Source of the DNA: Sulfurovum sp.
Lineage (GTDB): Bacteria > Campylobacterota > Campylobacteria > Campylobacterales > Sulfurovaceae
NCBI GenBank assembly: GCA_026982075.1
Contig: JALSHU010000103.1
Location: forward strand, 1 to 37,643
Direction of reading: 5' to 3'
Length of the DNA: 37,643 bases
Each line of letters opens with the position of its first letter. Position 1 is the stretch's first letter. The position numbers were made by a program, and so were the translations under genes. This document shows positions 15,023 through 23,192 of the stretch, piece by piece. The notes under the pieces are model-generated. The model made no database searches. It worked only from the letters and a program-made list of their open reading frames with translations, and was not told where the DNA came from.

Positions 15023-15622
15023 ATGAGAAACAAAGAAAAAATAAAAATATTTACAAGCACAATCACAGCAGGAAAATATAAAGGTAAAAAAATAGAGATA
15101 CCTGATATTTTTACCACACGAAGTTCCAAAAGCATTTTAAAAGAATCTCTCTTTAATACACTGCAATTTGACATCATAGACAAAAATTTTGTAGAAGTTT
15201 TTTCTGGTTCTGGATCCATAGGACTTGAGGCATTAAGCCGTGGTGCAGGACAAGCCTACTTTATGGAATATAATAAAATTGCTTTTCATTGTTTAGAGAA
15301 GAATGCAAAAGGTATTGATGCATCAAACTCTCATCTTTTTTATGGTGATAGCTTTGAGAAATTCCCTCTAGTGTATGAGATAGTCAAAAAAAGTAATGAA
15401 AAAACGTATTTCTATTTTGATCCTCCTTTTTCGACACGTGATGGAATGGATGATATTTATGACAAGACTGTTGCACTCATAGAAACTATTGAACCAAATG
15501 TTTGTGAACTGGTCATCGTTGAACATATGACAAATTTAACGATGCCTGACTCTATAGGTGCACTAAAACAGAGCAAACGTAAAAAGTTTGGACGTAGTGC
15601 CCTCACTTATTATCAGCCATAA
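15023..15622 (+). CDS. rsmD: 16S rRNA (guanine966-N2)-methyltransferase RsmD
   Basis: A 199-residue Rossmann methyltransferase. ITAGKYKGKKIEIPD and TTRSSKSILKESLFNTLQFD correspond to RsmD's N-terminal RNA-contact segment, VEVFSGSGSIGLEALSRGA is the SAM-binding motif I (usually DLFAGSGALGIEALSRGA), and YFYFDPPFS is the catalytic DPPY/F motif. The C-terminal KKFGRSALTYY is also typical. It methylates G966 of 16S rRNA during small-subunit assembly. The length suits the family (~185-200). It is co-directional with close neighbours (22 and 9 bp), so probably part of the operon starting at 11239, with no obvious functional link to the murein genes. Confidence 0.9.
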   Translation: MRNKEKIKIFTSTITAGKYKGKKIEIPDIFTTRSSKSILKESLFNTLQFDIIDKNFVEVFSGSGSIGLEALSRGAGQAYFMEYNKIAFHCLEKNAKGIDASNSHLFYGDSFEKFPLVYEIVKKSNEKTYFYFDPPFSTRDGMDDIYDKTVALIETIEPNVCELVIVEHMTNLTMPDSIGALKQSKRKKFGRSALTYYQP

Positions 15623-15631
15623 GGAGAAACC

Positions 15632-16384
15632 ATGGCAAGAGTAAAAACGGAAGATCATATTGCTTTATTTATAGACTGTGACAACATTTCACATAAAGCT
15701 ATTGAAGGTATTATCAATGAACTAAGTAAATATGGTGTCGTTAACATACGTCAAGCCTACGGGAACTGGACAAAAGACAACCTTAAAAACTGGGAAGACA
15801 AACTTTTGGAATTTGCCATCAAACCCATACAACAATTTGATTATTCCAAAAACAAAAATGCCACTGATATTCTTATGACTATTGATGCCATAGATCTACT
15901 TCACACCAAAGATATAGATGCCTTTGCCTTTGCCACTTCTGACTCAGACTTCACACCCGTAGTGATGCGTGTACAAAATGAAGGTATCAAAGTATTTGGA
16001 TTTGGTGAAAAAAAGACACCTAAACCTTTCATGGCTGCGTGTTCACAATTTATTTTTACTGAAAAACTTATGAAAACAGGGACTGTTGGAAGTGAAACTG
16101 CTGATCTTATCACAGCTCCTATACGAAAATCAGGGAAAGAAATGCGTCAAGATACATGGCTTGTTCATGTGCTAAGAACTGCATTGGAACAAACTATGGA
16201 TGAGGAAGGATGGGCAAATCTAGCCAATATTGGTCAATACATCAACAATTCAACATCTTTTTCACCGATTAATTATGGATACAAAAAACTTTCAAACCTT
16301 ATAGATGAAATAGACTTATTTGATGTCTATGTAGACCCAGACAGTAAACAAATGAGTATACGAGATAAAAGAATGGGTAATTAA
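15632..16384 (+). CDS. NYN-domain protein with C-terminal OST-HTH/LOTUS-like domain
   Basis: A 250-residue protein. Residues ~8-150 form a NYN (PIN-like, LabA/DUF88) nuclease domain: ALFIDCDNIS carries the first acidic cluster, KNATDILMTIDAIDLL the second, and FATSDSDFTPVVMRVQNEG the third, so the predicted metal-binding Asp set is intact. Residues ~175-248 look like an OST-HTH/LOTUS winged helix (DEEGWANLANIGQYINN, YGYKKLSNLIDEID-like), a presumed RNA-binding module. Proteins of this type are thought to process or degrade RNA; no target is known here. AGGAG precedes the ATG. The stop shares the palindromic TTAA with the stop of the convergent helicase gene. Confidence 0.85.
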   Translation: MARVKTEDHIALFIDCDNISHKAIEGIINELSKYGVVNIRQAYGNWTKDNLKNWEDKLLEFAIKPIQQFDYSKNKNATDILMTIDAIDLLHTKDIDAFAFATSDSDFTPVVMRVQNEGIKVFGFGEKKTPKPFMAACSQFIFTEKLMKTGTVGSETADLITAPIRKSGKEMRQDTWLVHVLRTALEQTMDEEGWANLANIGQYINNSTSFSPINYGYKKLSNLIDEIDLFDVYVDPDSKQMSIRDKRMGN

Positions 16385-18453
16385 CCTTCTTCTTTTTTCT
16401 TTTTGACTTTCTTCTCTTTTATCTCAGGCTCTATAAATTCACCTTTTATTAGCCCCGCTTCATGTAAAAACTGAGAAGGTTTATAATCTATTTTTTTTAC
16501 TTTGTCAAATTTAGCCAAAGAAAGGTAAAGCTTATCTTTTGCACGTGTCACTGCCACATAAAAAAGTCTACGTTCTTCTTCTATACTTGACATCATTTTT
16601 CTATTTGGAAAACGTCCATCGACCAAGTCTATCACATACACTTCTGGAAATTCCAGTCCTTTACTCGCATGTACCGTAAGAAGGTTTACTCCCTCCCCTT
16701 CACTGAGTTCATTACCTCCCAATACCATAGCATTGACAAAGCGTCTTAACTCTTTATACTGTCTTGAAAGGTCCAAAAGAAGTCTTGCTTTTCTTTCTAT
16801 ACGTTCCTTAGCAACTTTTTTCTTCTCTTCATCAATTTCACCAGACTTTAAACGTCCTCTTTGTATGGACAATAACTCAACTATACCCTTATAAAGACTC
16901 GAAGATATAGCATTTTGTAGTATATCTGATGGTTTTTCCAAATGATGGATACCATTCATCAGGGTATGAAACTCTTTAAAATATATTACTGCATCTGATG
17001 TAAGTTTAGGATGCTTGAGTAATGGATGCTTCATAAGCTTTGCATCTAACCCCAAAGTATTAAATCTTGAAGCTGACCCTATTTCATGATCATCATCAAA
17101 AAGTCCTAGTTGTATATTTTTATTTGGGTTTAATTTAGGTAAGTCATACACTTTAGGGTATAAAACACCTTGCATTAAACGTCCTTCTCCAAAGTGCAGG
17201 AAGCACTGAAATAGTTCTTTTGAAAGTGCAGAGCCTACGCCTCTGGCATACTCAAAGACATGGATGAATGCCATCATATCTTTAGGGTTTACAAGTAACG
17301 ACATCAAATCAAGTAAAAATTTTATTTCTTTGGCATCAAAGAAACTTGTTCCTCCTTTACGTTTACAGGCAATACCATATTCACGTAAAGACGCTTCCAC
17401 ACCATCAGCAGAAGAGTTGTTACGAAAAATGACTGCTATTTGATCATTAGGTACATGTGTATGTTTTATACTTTGAGCAATGGACTGATACTGTTCAAAA
17501 AGATCATTGTACATAAGCAAGCGTGGAGGATGTGTTTTTCCGTGTCGTCCAACTTCCAGTTTTTTAGGATATATACGTTCATTTCGTTCAATAACTCTGT
17601 TGGCAAGTGAAAGTATGGGAGCTGTAGAACGATAATTTGTTTTAAGGGTGTACACCGTTGCATCAACATATCGTTTAGAATATGTTGCAATATTTTCAAT
17701 ATTTGCTCCGTTAAAAGCGTAAATACTCTGATCATAATCACCTACACAAAAAAGAGAGTCTGGCTTCAGTGCATCGATAAGTGCTGACTGCAAGGTATTG
17801 GTATCCTGATACTCATCAACAAGTACTTCTGTAAATGGCATATTATTTTCTTTTAAATGGTTTTTCATACGTAAAAGTAAGTCATTAAAGGATGCAAAAC
17901 CATAGTCTATTTTTTCACGTTCAAACTCTTGGCTAATATCCAGATAAATATCCATCACAAACTCATGTTCAGGATACTTTTCCAAAAACCACACGTCAAA
18001 TGTATCGAGCGAAGCATTTTGATAAAGTGAATACATTTCATATAAATAGGTTGCAGAAAAGGGTTGCATCGGAAGATTCATTCGTTCAAAGTTACGTTTT
18101 TCATAAATACTTCTAAAAAGTGTTTTGAGTTCTGAAGGTTGCTTAAGTGCCAAATTTGGATATATTTCTTTAAGCCAGCGATAACTCACTGCATGAAAAG
18201 TACCAGACTCTATTTTTGATACTATTTTTTTTGGGAAAAATCGCTCCAGTCTGGCTATCATCTCTCCTGCTGCTTTGTTTGTAAACGTAAGCAGTAAAAT
18301 ACTAGAGGGATCAACACCAGAATGTAGTAAATGCGCTATCCTTCCTACAATTGTGGACGTTTTTCCCGTACCTGCACTGGCTATGATAAGATTATGCCCT
18401 AAAGGTGCAGTAGCAGCCGCACGCTGCTCTTCATTAAGAGAAGAAAGTGGCAA
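16381..18453 (-). CDS. UvrD/Rep-family ATP-dependent DNA helicase
   Basis: A 690-residue SF1A helicase. LNEEQRAAATAP is the Q motif, IASAGTGKTSTI is Walker A (~28-39), LLTFTNKAAGEM is motif Ia, LVDEYQDTNTLQ is Walker B (DEYQD), VGDYDQSIYAFNGA is motif III, LKTNYRSTAPIL is motif IV, NLLTVHASKGLEFPEVYV is motif V, and EERRLFYVAVTRAKDKLYLSL is motif VI. It unwinds 3'-5' in repair or replication restart. It could serve as UvrD, Rep or PcrA; the C-terminal tail is only a short Lys-rich stretch, so no beta/adaptor region is seen. Start TTG 18453 lies immediately after the upstream gene's stop, implying translational coupling. It overlaps the NYN gene's end by 4 bp. Confidence 0.92.
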   Translation of the reverse strand: MPLSSLNEEQRAAATAPLGHNLIIASAGTGKTSTIVGRIAHLLHSGVDPSSILLLTFTNKAAGEMIARLERFFPKKIVSKIESGTFHAVSYRWLKEIYPNLALKQPSELKTLFRSIYEKRNFERMNLPMQPFSATYLYEMYSLYQNASLDTFDVWFLEKYPEHEFVMDIYLDISQEFEREKIDYGFASFNDLLLRMKNHLKENNMPFTEVLVDEYQDTNTLQSALIDALKPDSLFCVGDYDQSIYAFNGANIENIATYSKRYVDATVYTLKTNYRSTAPILSLANRVIERNERIYPKKLEVGRHGKTHPPRLLMYNDLFEQYQSIAQSIKHTHVPNDQIAVIFRNNSSADGVEASLREYGIACKRKGGTSFFDAKEIKFLLDLMSLLVNPKDMMAFIHVFEYARGVGSALSKELFQCFLHFGEGRLMQGVLYPKVYDLPKLNPNKNIQLGLFDDDHEIGSASRFNTLGLDAKLMKHPLLKHPKLTSDAVIYFKEFHTLMNGIHHLEKPSDILQNAISSSLYKGIVELLSIQRGRLKSGEIDEEKKKVAKERIERKARLLLDLSRQYKELRRFVNAMVLGGNELSEGEGVNLLTVHASKGLEFPEVYVIDLVDGRFPNRKMMSSIEEERRLFYVAVTRAKDKLYLSLAKFDKVKKIDYKPSQFLHEAGLIKGEFIEPEIKEKKVKKKKEEG

Positions 18454-18792
18454 TTAATGTTGACCGATAATGTAGTAGGTATTTTTATTTTCTACTTGTC
18501 TGAGTTCTAGTTTATATTTATCTGCCCAATGTTTCACCAATGATGTAAATGCAGAAAGATTATCTGCTGAACTATCCTCATCACATTTAATTTTGAGATA
18601 TTTTTCACTGTTAGACATAGCGATAAAAGCTTTTTCCACTGCCAATACATCGTTAAATGATGGAAGATGCTGTGAAAATTTTTCAAAACCTTTGGTATTT
18701 TTTATAATCTCTTTAATCTGTTTAAGTGTTTGTTCTGTTTTTGTATAACCAAGCTGCATTAAAAGCGCTTCAGGTGTAAGTTCAAGATGCAT
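18454..18792 (-). CDS. Small conserved-looking protein of unknown function
   Basis: About 112 residues, soluble, mixed alpha/beta, with no signal peptide or membrane segment. The first half is helical (TPEALLMQLGYTKTEQTLKQ...), and the C-terminal LRQVENKNTYYIIG looks like a beta hairpin. No family recognised. Start: ATG 18792 is preferred over ATG 18804 because AGGA sits about five bases before it. The stop is directly adjacent to the helicase start, so the two should be co-translated, which hints at (but does not prove) a DNA-related or accessory role. Confidence 0.72.
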   Translation of the reverse strand: MHLELTPEALLMQLGYTKTEQTLKQIKEIIKNTKGFEKFSQHLPSFNDVLAVEKAFIAMSNSEKYLKIKCDEDSSADNLSAFTSLVKHWADKYKLELRQVENKNTYYIIGQH

Positions 18793-18893
18793 ATCTATCC
18801 TCATTTTTATATTTTATAAGGATAGATTGTAGCAGGTTTTTAATTAGTGAAATGTTAGGAAGAGCAAAAAAATATAAAACTTTTTCTATGTAT

Positions 18894-19454
18894 CTAAAAC
18901 AAAGTATCCAAAGGAGTTTCAACTCTTGCTATAAGGTCTTTATAGTGTTCAACATTTTGAAATGCTTTTTCATAACGCCAACGTAATACAAATTCAATAA
19001 TTTCATTTTTAAGTGTATTTTCTAAAGTTTCAGCCTTACCAAAATAACCTAACGAAATATTTTTTGCTTTCTTTTTACCATTTTTATCTGGTTCATAGGT
19101 AATAGCTATAATTTGAATATATTTACCTTCACGTACCTGTGCAAAATCTTCTTCCTTAAGTCCTATACCAGAAAGGTTCATCGCTTTATATATAAAAATA
19201 TTAGAAAAGTCAGGAGATTTTTCAAAAATTTTTAACTTCTCATATAACTCTTTTACACGTTTAATATTCTCTTCACGAACATTATTTTCACTTGTTTGTG
19301 TTGCTCTTTTGGCTTTTTTAACAGGTGGGATTGTTTTTTCTATCTCTGTTTTTAAGGGGTTAGTGGAAGTCTCATCTGCAATTTTTTCTTTCTTTTCCAA
19401 CTTGTCTTCTAGACGACTGGTAAGTGCTTTAAGCTTATCTAAACTACTAGACAT
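18894..19454 (-). CDS. Charged, partly coiled-coil protein of unknown function
   Basis: A 186-residue protein. Residues 1-75 are Lys/Glu-rich with heptad-like spacing (LDKLKALTSRLEDKLEKKEK) and a disordered Thr/Pro/Lys segment; residues ~65-85 (RVKELYEKLKIFEKS) form another helix. Residues ~95-186 look folded, with IIAITYEPDKNGKKKAKNISLGYFG as a strand pair and a helical end (EIIEFVLRWRYEKAF). No family recognised. A ribosome site (AAAGGGAAAAAATG context on the minus strand) supports the ATG. It is about 100 bp upstream of the small gene at 18792 and may share its transcript, though the gap leaves room for a separate promoter. Confidence 0.68.
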   Translation of the reverse strand: MSSSLDKLKALTSRLEDKLEKKEKIADETSTNPLKTEIEKTIPPVKKAKRATQTSENNVREENIKRVKELYEKLKIFEKSPDFSNIFIYKAMNLSGIGLKEEDFAQVREGKYIQIIAITYEPDKNGKKKAKNISLGYFGKAETLENTLKNEIIEFVLRWRYEKAFQNVEHYKDLIARVETPLDTLF

Positions 19455-19671
19455 TTTTTCCCTTTTTATGTAGGCTCAACGCCTCTTAAAACTTATATTA
19501 GAAAATATTCTACATCATATTTATTAATAGACAGATTAATTATACTCAATAATATTAATTTTTCTATTTTTTAATGTAAAAAATATTAATATTTTATAGT
19601 ATCATAAGACTGTTACTCGTTTTAACCATTCTTTAGATAAAATCTATTCTAATTTATAAAGAGGATATATG
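19455..19671. other. 217-bp divergent intergenic region upstream of murA
   Basis: Very A/T-rich, between the minus-strand hypothetical gene and murA. It must contain the promoters of both. Several -10-like hexamers are possible on the plus strand (for example within TATAGTATCATAAG and TAGATAAAATC), and I cannot choose among them. The murA Shine-Dalgarno GAGGA is at 19661-19665. No small gene or strong hairpin was seen. Confidence 0.6.
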
Positions 19672-20940
19672 ATGGATTATTTAGAAATAGTAGGTGGAAA
19701 TACATTAAGTGGAGATGTAACGATTTCTGGAGCAAAAAATGCTGCGTTGCCTATTATTGCTGCTACTATCTTAAGTGATCAAGAAGTAACATTAACCAAT
19801 CTGCCAAATGTTGTAGATATACGTACTTTACTTAAATTACTCACCATGTTGGGCGGAAGTGTAGAACATGATAAAACCGTAGCCAAGATCAATAACGGCA
19901 CCATTACCTCTACCAAAGCAGTATACGAAATAGTCTCTCAAATGAGAGCTTCGATTTTGGTTTTGGGTCCTCTACTTTCAAGATTTGGTGAATGTGAAGT
20001 CTCATTACCTGGTGGCTGTGCTATTGGTCAACGTCCTATTGATCTTCATCTAAAAGCACTGGAGTCTATGGGTGCTACTATTGAAATCAAAGGTGGGTAT
20101 GTCCACGCTATGGCTCCAGATGGACTCAAAGGAGCCAAGATTATCTTTGACAAAATCACTGTGGGTGGTACAGAAAACATTGTTATGGCAGCTGCCCTTG
20201 CACATGGAACTACTACCATTATCAATGCGGCAAAAGAACCTGAAGTGGTACAACTCTGCGAAATGATACAAGATGCCGGTATTAAAATTGAAGGCATCGG
20301 AACCAATGAACTGACGATTGAAGGAAACTGTGGAAAAACACTCAAGTTTCAAACTGTCAATATTATTCCTGACCGTATTGAGGCTGGTACTTACCTTTGT
20401 GCTGGAGCTATCACAAACTCCAGTATCACACTCCATAAAGTAAACCATACCCATATTCAATCTTCCATAGACAAACTCGAATCTATGGGATGTACTTTTG
20501 AACTACATAAAGATAGCATCACCATCTTCCCTGTTACTCATCTTAAACCTGTGAACCTCATCACGATGGAGTACCCTGGTTTTCCCACAGATATGCAAGC
20601 ACAATTTATGGCTCTGGCAGTCATGGTAGAAGGAGAGAGTCTCATAGAAGAACGTCTCTTTGAAAACCGTTTTATGCATGTGAGTGAACTGAACCGTCTA
20701 GGTGCAGACATATGGCTAAAAGGCAGCACTGCCGCAGTTAAAGGTGTCAATGCGCTTTATGGAGCTGATGTCATGGCAACTGACCTTAGAGCCTCATCTG
20801 CACTTGTTTTGGCGGCACTTGTGGCTGAAGGAACAACACATGTAAGACGTATCTATCATTTAGACAGAGGATATGATAATTTAGAGGGGAAACTCTCTGC
20901 ACTTGGTGCAAAGATAAAAAGAAAAAAAGAATCTATGTAA
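19672..20940 (+). CDS. murA: UDP-N-acetylglucosamine 1-carboxyvinyltransferase MurA
   Basis: A 422-residue enzyme of the EPSP-synthase fold. It transfers enolpyruvate from PEP to UDP-GlcNAc in the first committed step of murein synthesis, in the cytoplasm. Diagnostic segments are [16 protein letters not shown] (Lys/Asn of the substrate site), [16 protein letters not shown] with the catalytic, fosfomycin-target Cys at residue 116, [27 protein letters not shown] with the catalytic Asp, [14 protein letters not shown], and [14 protein letters not shown]. Length is normal. Two consecutive ATGs exist; GAGGA at 19661-19665 gives better spacing to the second (19672). It has its own upstream region and converges on a small lipoprotein gene. 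Confidence 0.97.
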   Translation: MDYLEIVGGNTLSGDVTISGAKNAALPIIAATILSDQEVTLTNLPNVVDIRTLLKLLTMLGGSVEHDKTVAKINNGTITSTKAVYEIVSQMRASILVLGPLLSRFGECEVSLPGGCAIGQRPIDLHLKALESMGATIEIKGGYVHAMAPDGLKGAKIIFDKITVGGTENIVMAAALAHGTTTIINAAKEPEVVQLCEMIQDAGIKIEGIGTNELTIEGNCGKTLKFQTVNIIPDRIEAGTYLCAGAITNSSITLHKVNHTHIQSSIDKLESMGCTFELHKDSITIFPVTHLKPVNLITMEYPGFPTDMQAQFMALAVMVEGESLIEERLFENRFMHVSELNRLGADIWLKGSTAAVKGVNALYGADVMATDLRASSALVLAALVAEGTTHVRRIYHLDRGYDNLEGKLSALGAKIKRKKESM

Positions 20941-20967
20941 AAAAGTAGAAGTTTATTTAACTTCTAC
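20939..20967 (-). terminator. Intrinsic terminator overlapping the 3' end of the small lipoprotein gene
   Basis: A perfect 9-bp stem (GTAGAAGTT 20945-20953 with AACTTCTAC 20959-20967) and 5-nt loop. On the minus strand it is followed by six U residues (A-run 20939-20944 on plus). The stem's first arm lies within the last codons of the lipoprotein gene, whose stop is at 20953-20955. In the plus direction no U-tract follows, so it is a poor terminator for murA. Confidence 0.72.
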
Positions 20968-21237
20968 AACTTCTATCACAGCAGGGAAACCAGGACCGAC
21001 AGCTTCTTTAACAAGTTTTGCTCTGATTTTTACTGTTTGTTTTTGTTTACTCATCAAATCAAAACTTTTTTCATTTTGAATTTTATAATTTGTTTTACTC
21101 TGTGTATCTTTAATAGAAAGATAACTATGTGGTTCAGAACCTTTGACTGAAAGTTTTCCTTCTATCTCCATATCTGTGCTCTTTACACATCCCATAAATC
21201 CTAGTGCTACCAAGACCAATATCATATACTTTTTCAT
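20953..21237 (-). CDS. Small lipoprotein of unknown function
   Basis: About 94 residues. KKYMILVLVALGFMGC is a clear lipoprotein signal with Cys after residue ~16, followed by a beta-rich domain of ~75 residues (MEIEGKLSVKGSEPHSYL, QTVKIRAKLVKEA, FPAVIEVVEV) that reads like a single OB-like or beta-sandwich unit. ATG 21237 is chosen because AGGAG sits six bases upstream; an upstream in-frame TTG (21258) lacks support and would place charged residues before the signal. It lies 10 bp after the metalloprotease gene, so the two are probably co-transcribed. The function is not recognised. Confidence 0.78.
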   Translation of the reverse strand: MKKYMILVLVALGFMGCVKSTDMEIEGKLSVKGSEPHSYLSIKDTQSKTNYKIQNEKSFDLMSKQKQTVKIRAKLVKEAVGPGFPAVIEVVEVK

Positions 21238-21247
21238 TCTTTTCTCC

Positions 21248-22975
21248 TTACTTTGCAATTAATGTGGCTTCTATTGTGCCATTTAATGTTAAATCTATAT
21301 TCACAGTACCCGTCAAGTTGTCACCTACTTTATAGTAGTAATTACCTTGAGCCTGTACAGTACCTGCTGAGGTATTTAGTGTAGGAATAGGACTATAATT
21401 AAAAAAGTTGATTGAACCTAATTCATAGGTACTGTTATTATAGGTATCTAACGTGAAATCACCTGTATTATACTCTGGAGTATTTTGCAAATTCTCATTG
21501 TCTGAAAGCAAGACAGCTACACCCCACTCTTTTAAAAGCATATTAAATGTTTTTCCTGAACCTTGAACTGACTTTGTCACCGCATCAACTACTGCATTCT
21601 CATTTTCAAAAGCATTATGCATGATGTCATGAAGCACTTTTGCACCTCCATAATTTCTTACAAGATATGCACCAAATGCATTGACTTTAGAATAATCTGC
21701 CAAAATACCATTCCATGCAGTCAGAGAAAGCGAATTATTGTTTTGGTTAAAAAGTGGGTATCTGCCTTGCGTATTAGGTGCATTACCTGCACTGCCATCC
21801 AAAGGGTCAACACCTCTTGGCCCTGTATGGCTTATCTTCGTAGCTATGAGGTCTTCAGTGGTCTCTGCTAACATTTCATTCAACCATACCTCACTAGTTG
21901 TATCAAGCAACACAGTTTTCTGATAAAAATGAATCATATGTTGAAATTCATGTGCAAGTGTTGATACCATCTCTTTTGGCCAAAATTCATCTATACTCCA
22001 AGTACCAGAAGCATTTGCAAACAATACTGCATCCGCATAAAACATTACCCTTTGATTAGATCCAGCAATAGCCGTAGAATCAAAATTATCTTTTGAATGA
22101 AAGTATCCTATCGTACCTCCATTTATACTGTTGTCATTGTCGATATCTGTCAAAAGAATAGTAATTTCATCATTGGCACTAATGAGATTCGAATATTTGG
22201 ATTGTGCGGCACTGTTCCACTCTTCACCATATATATTGGTAACCCAGTCATAAATGTCATTATCTGCACCTGCTTGTAAAAATGTACTGGCTAAGGCATC
22301 GACCATGACTTGGGTAACACATTTTGATTTGACACATCCCAAACCACTGTCAAAACTATCATTAGAAACCCAAATATTGAGTGTTTTCAAACCAAAAGGT
22401 GTAGAGATATTTGAAACAACTTTTCTAGCAGTGGCTTGTGTGGATACACTGGTATCTTCTTCCATATAAAATATTTGGCTATCACCTAGAACATCTTTTT
22501 TACTTACTGTACTTAGGGCTACAGTTTTTGCTTGTATCTTTTGGGATGAAGCGGTATTTGTTTTAAAAAACTTTTTACTATTTCTGTTAAACTCTTGAAT
22601 CGATGCATGTGCATGAAGTGCTTTTGCTTGCATGGTTGTAACAGGCTCTTCCAAAACTTTTTGACTCTCATTCCTCGATACAGTTTTATTATGCGTTATG
22701 TTTGTTGATGACGACTGTGTCTCGTGATAGTTACTTAAAAGTATATAAAGACTTTTAGGCGTATTTCCTAGGTTTACAGTAGCACTGATACTATTGGTCT
22801 GACCCAAACTCTCAACATGATAATCATCTGTAATTGTGATACTTTTTGTTGAAGATGTTGTAGTTCCTGAAGTTGTACTTGTTGTTGTACCCCCTGTTGT
22901 AGTTCCACCTCCCCCACATCCGATGAGTATGAAAGAAGCAGTGATTAACGATAGATGTTTAAAGTTCAGATACAT
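21248..22975 (-). CDS. Lipoprotein zinc metalloprotease (HExxH; M30/hyicolysin-like)
   Basis: A 575-residue protein with lipobox LIGC followed by GGGG and a Thr/Ser/Gly-rich low-complexity linker (to ~residue 45). The metal-binding site is TLAHEFQHMIHF (~340-350), with a nearby Glu-rich helix (WLNEMLAETTEDL) that could supply the third ligand. Upstream, IWVSNDSFDSG and the TQVMVDALASTF stretch, and downstream, the LFNQNNNSLSLTAW region, are compatible with the peptidase M30 (hyicolysin) type, although I am not certain of the family. The N-terminal ~180 residues may act as a propeptide. It is expected at the outer membrane or surface. ATG 22975 has AAGGA at good spacing. The following small lipoprotein may be its partner. 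Confidence 0.8.
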   Translation of the reverse strand: MYLNFKHLSLITASFILIGCGGGGTTTGGTTTSTTSGTTTSSTKSITITDDYHVESLGQTNSISATVNLGNTPKSLYILLSNYHETQSSSTNITHNKTVSRNESQKVLEEPVTTMQAKALHAHASIQEFNRNSKKFFKTNTASSQKIQAKTVALSTVSKKDVLGDSQIFYMEEDTSVSTQATARKVVSNISTPFGLKTLNIWVSNDSFDSGLGCVKSKCVTQVMVDALASTFLQAGADNDIYDWVTNIYGEEWNSAAQSKYSNLISANDEITILLTDIDNDNSINGGTIGYFHSKDNFDSTAIAGSNQRVMFYADAVLFANASGTWSIDEFWPKEMVSTLAHEFQHMIHFYQKTVLLDTTSEVWLNEMLAETTEDLIATKISHTGPRGVDPLDGSAGNAPNTQGRYPLFNQNNNSLSLTAWNGILADYSKVNAFGAYLVRNYGGAKVLHDIMHNAFENENAVVDAVTKSVQGSGKTFNMLLKEWGVAVLLSDNENLQNTPEYNTGDFTLDTYNNSTYELGSINFFNYSPIPTLNTSAGTVQAQGNYYYKVGDNLTGTVNIDLTLNGTIEATLIAK

Positions 22976-23192
22976 TTATATTCCTTTTTATTAAAATAGC
23001 GAAGTATATTATGATTGTATTACCTATGTATATAGTAATGAAAAATAGTGTAGAAACCATGCATTCCAAACAGGCAATCAATATATCTTCATGAGACAAT
23101 CAACTTTCCTTGTATATTTCGCAATATACGCGGCTTTTTCTGTAATAATACGCGTATTATAGTTAAATAATGTCAAAAAGTGAAATATATTA
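22976..23192. other. 217-bp gap with perfect 16-bp palindrome and a hairpin
   Basis: Between truD and the metalloprotease gene, both on the minus strand. It holds a perfect 16-bp palindrome (ATAATACGCGTATTAT, 23145-23160), and a 7-bp inverted repeat GTATATT/AATATAC with loop TCGC (23112-23129). On the minus strand a TATAAT overlaps the palindrome, so a promoter for the protease gene with an operator-like palindrome is possible. No supported ORF lies here. Confidence 0.6.

Noticed and set aside
20046-20460. Long minus-strand open frames inside murA
   Set aside because: They are antisense shadows of a strongly conserved gene with no ribosome sites or recognisable products.
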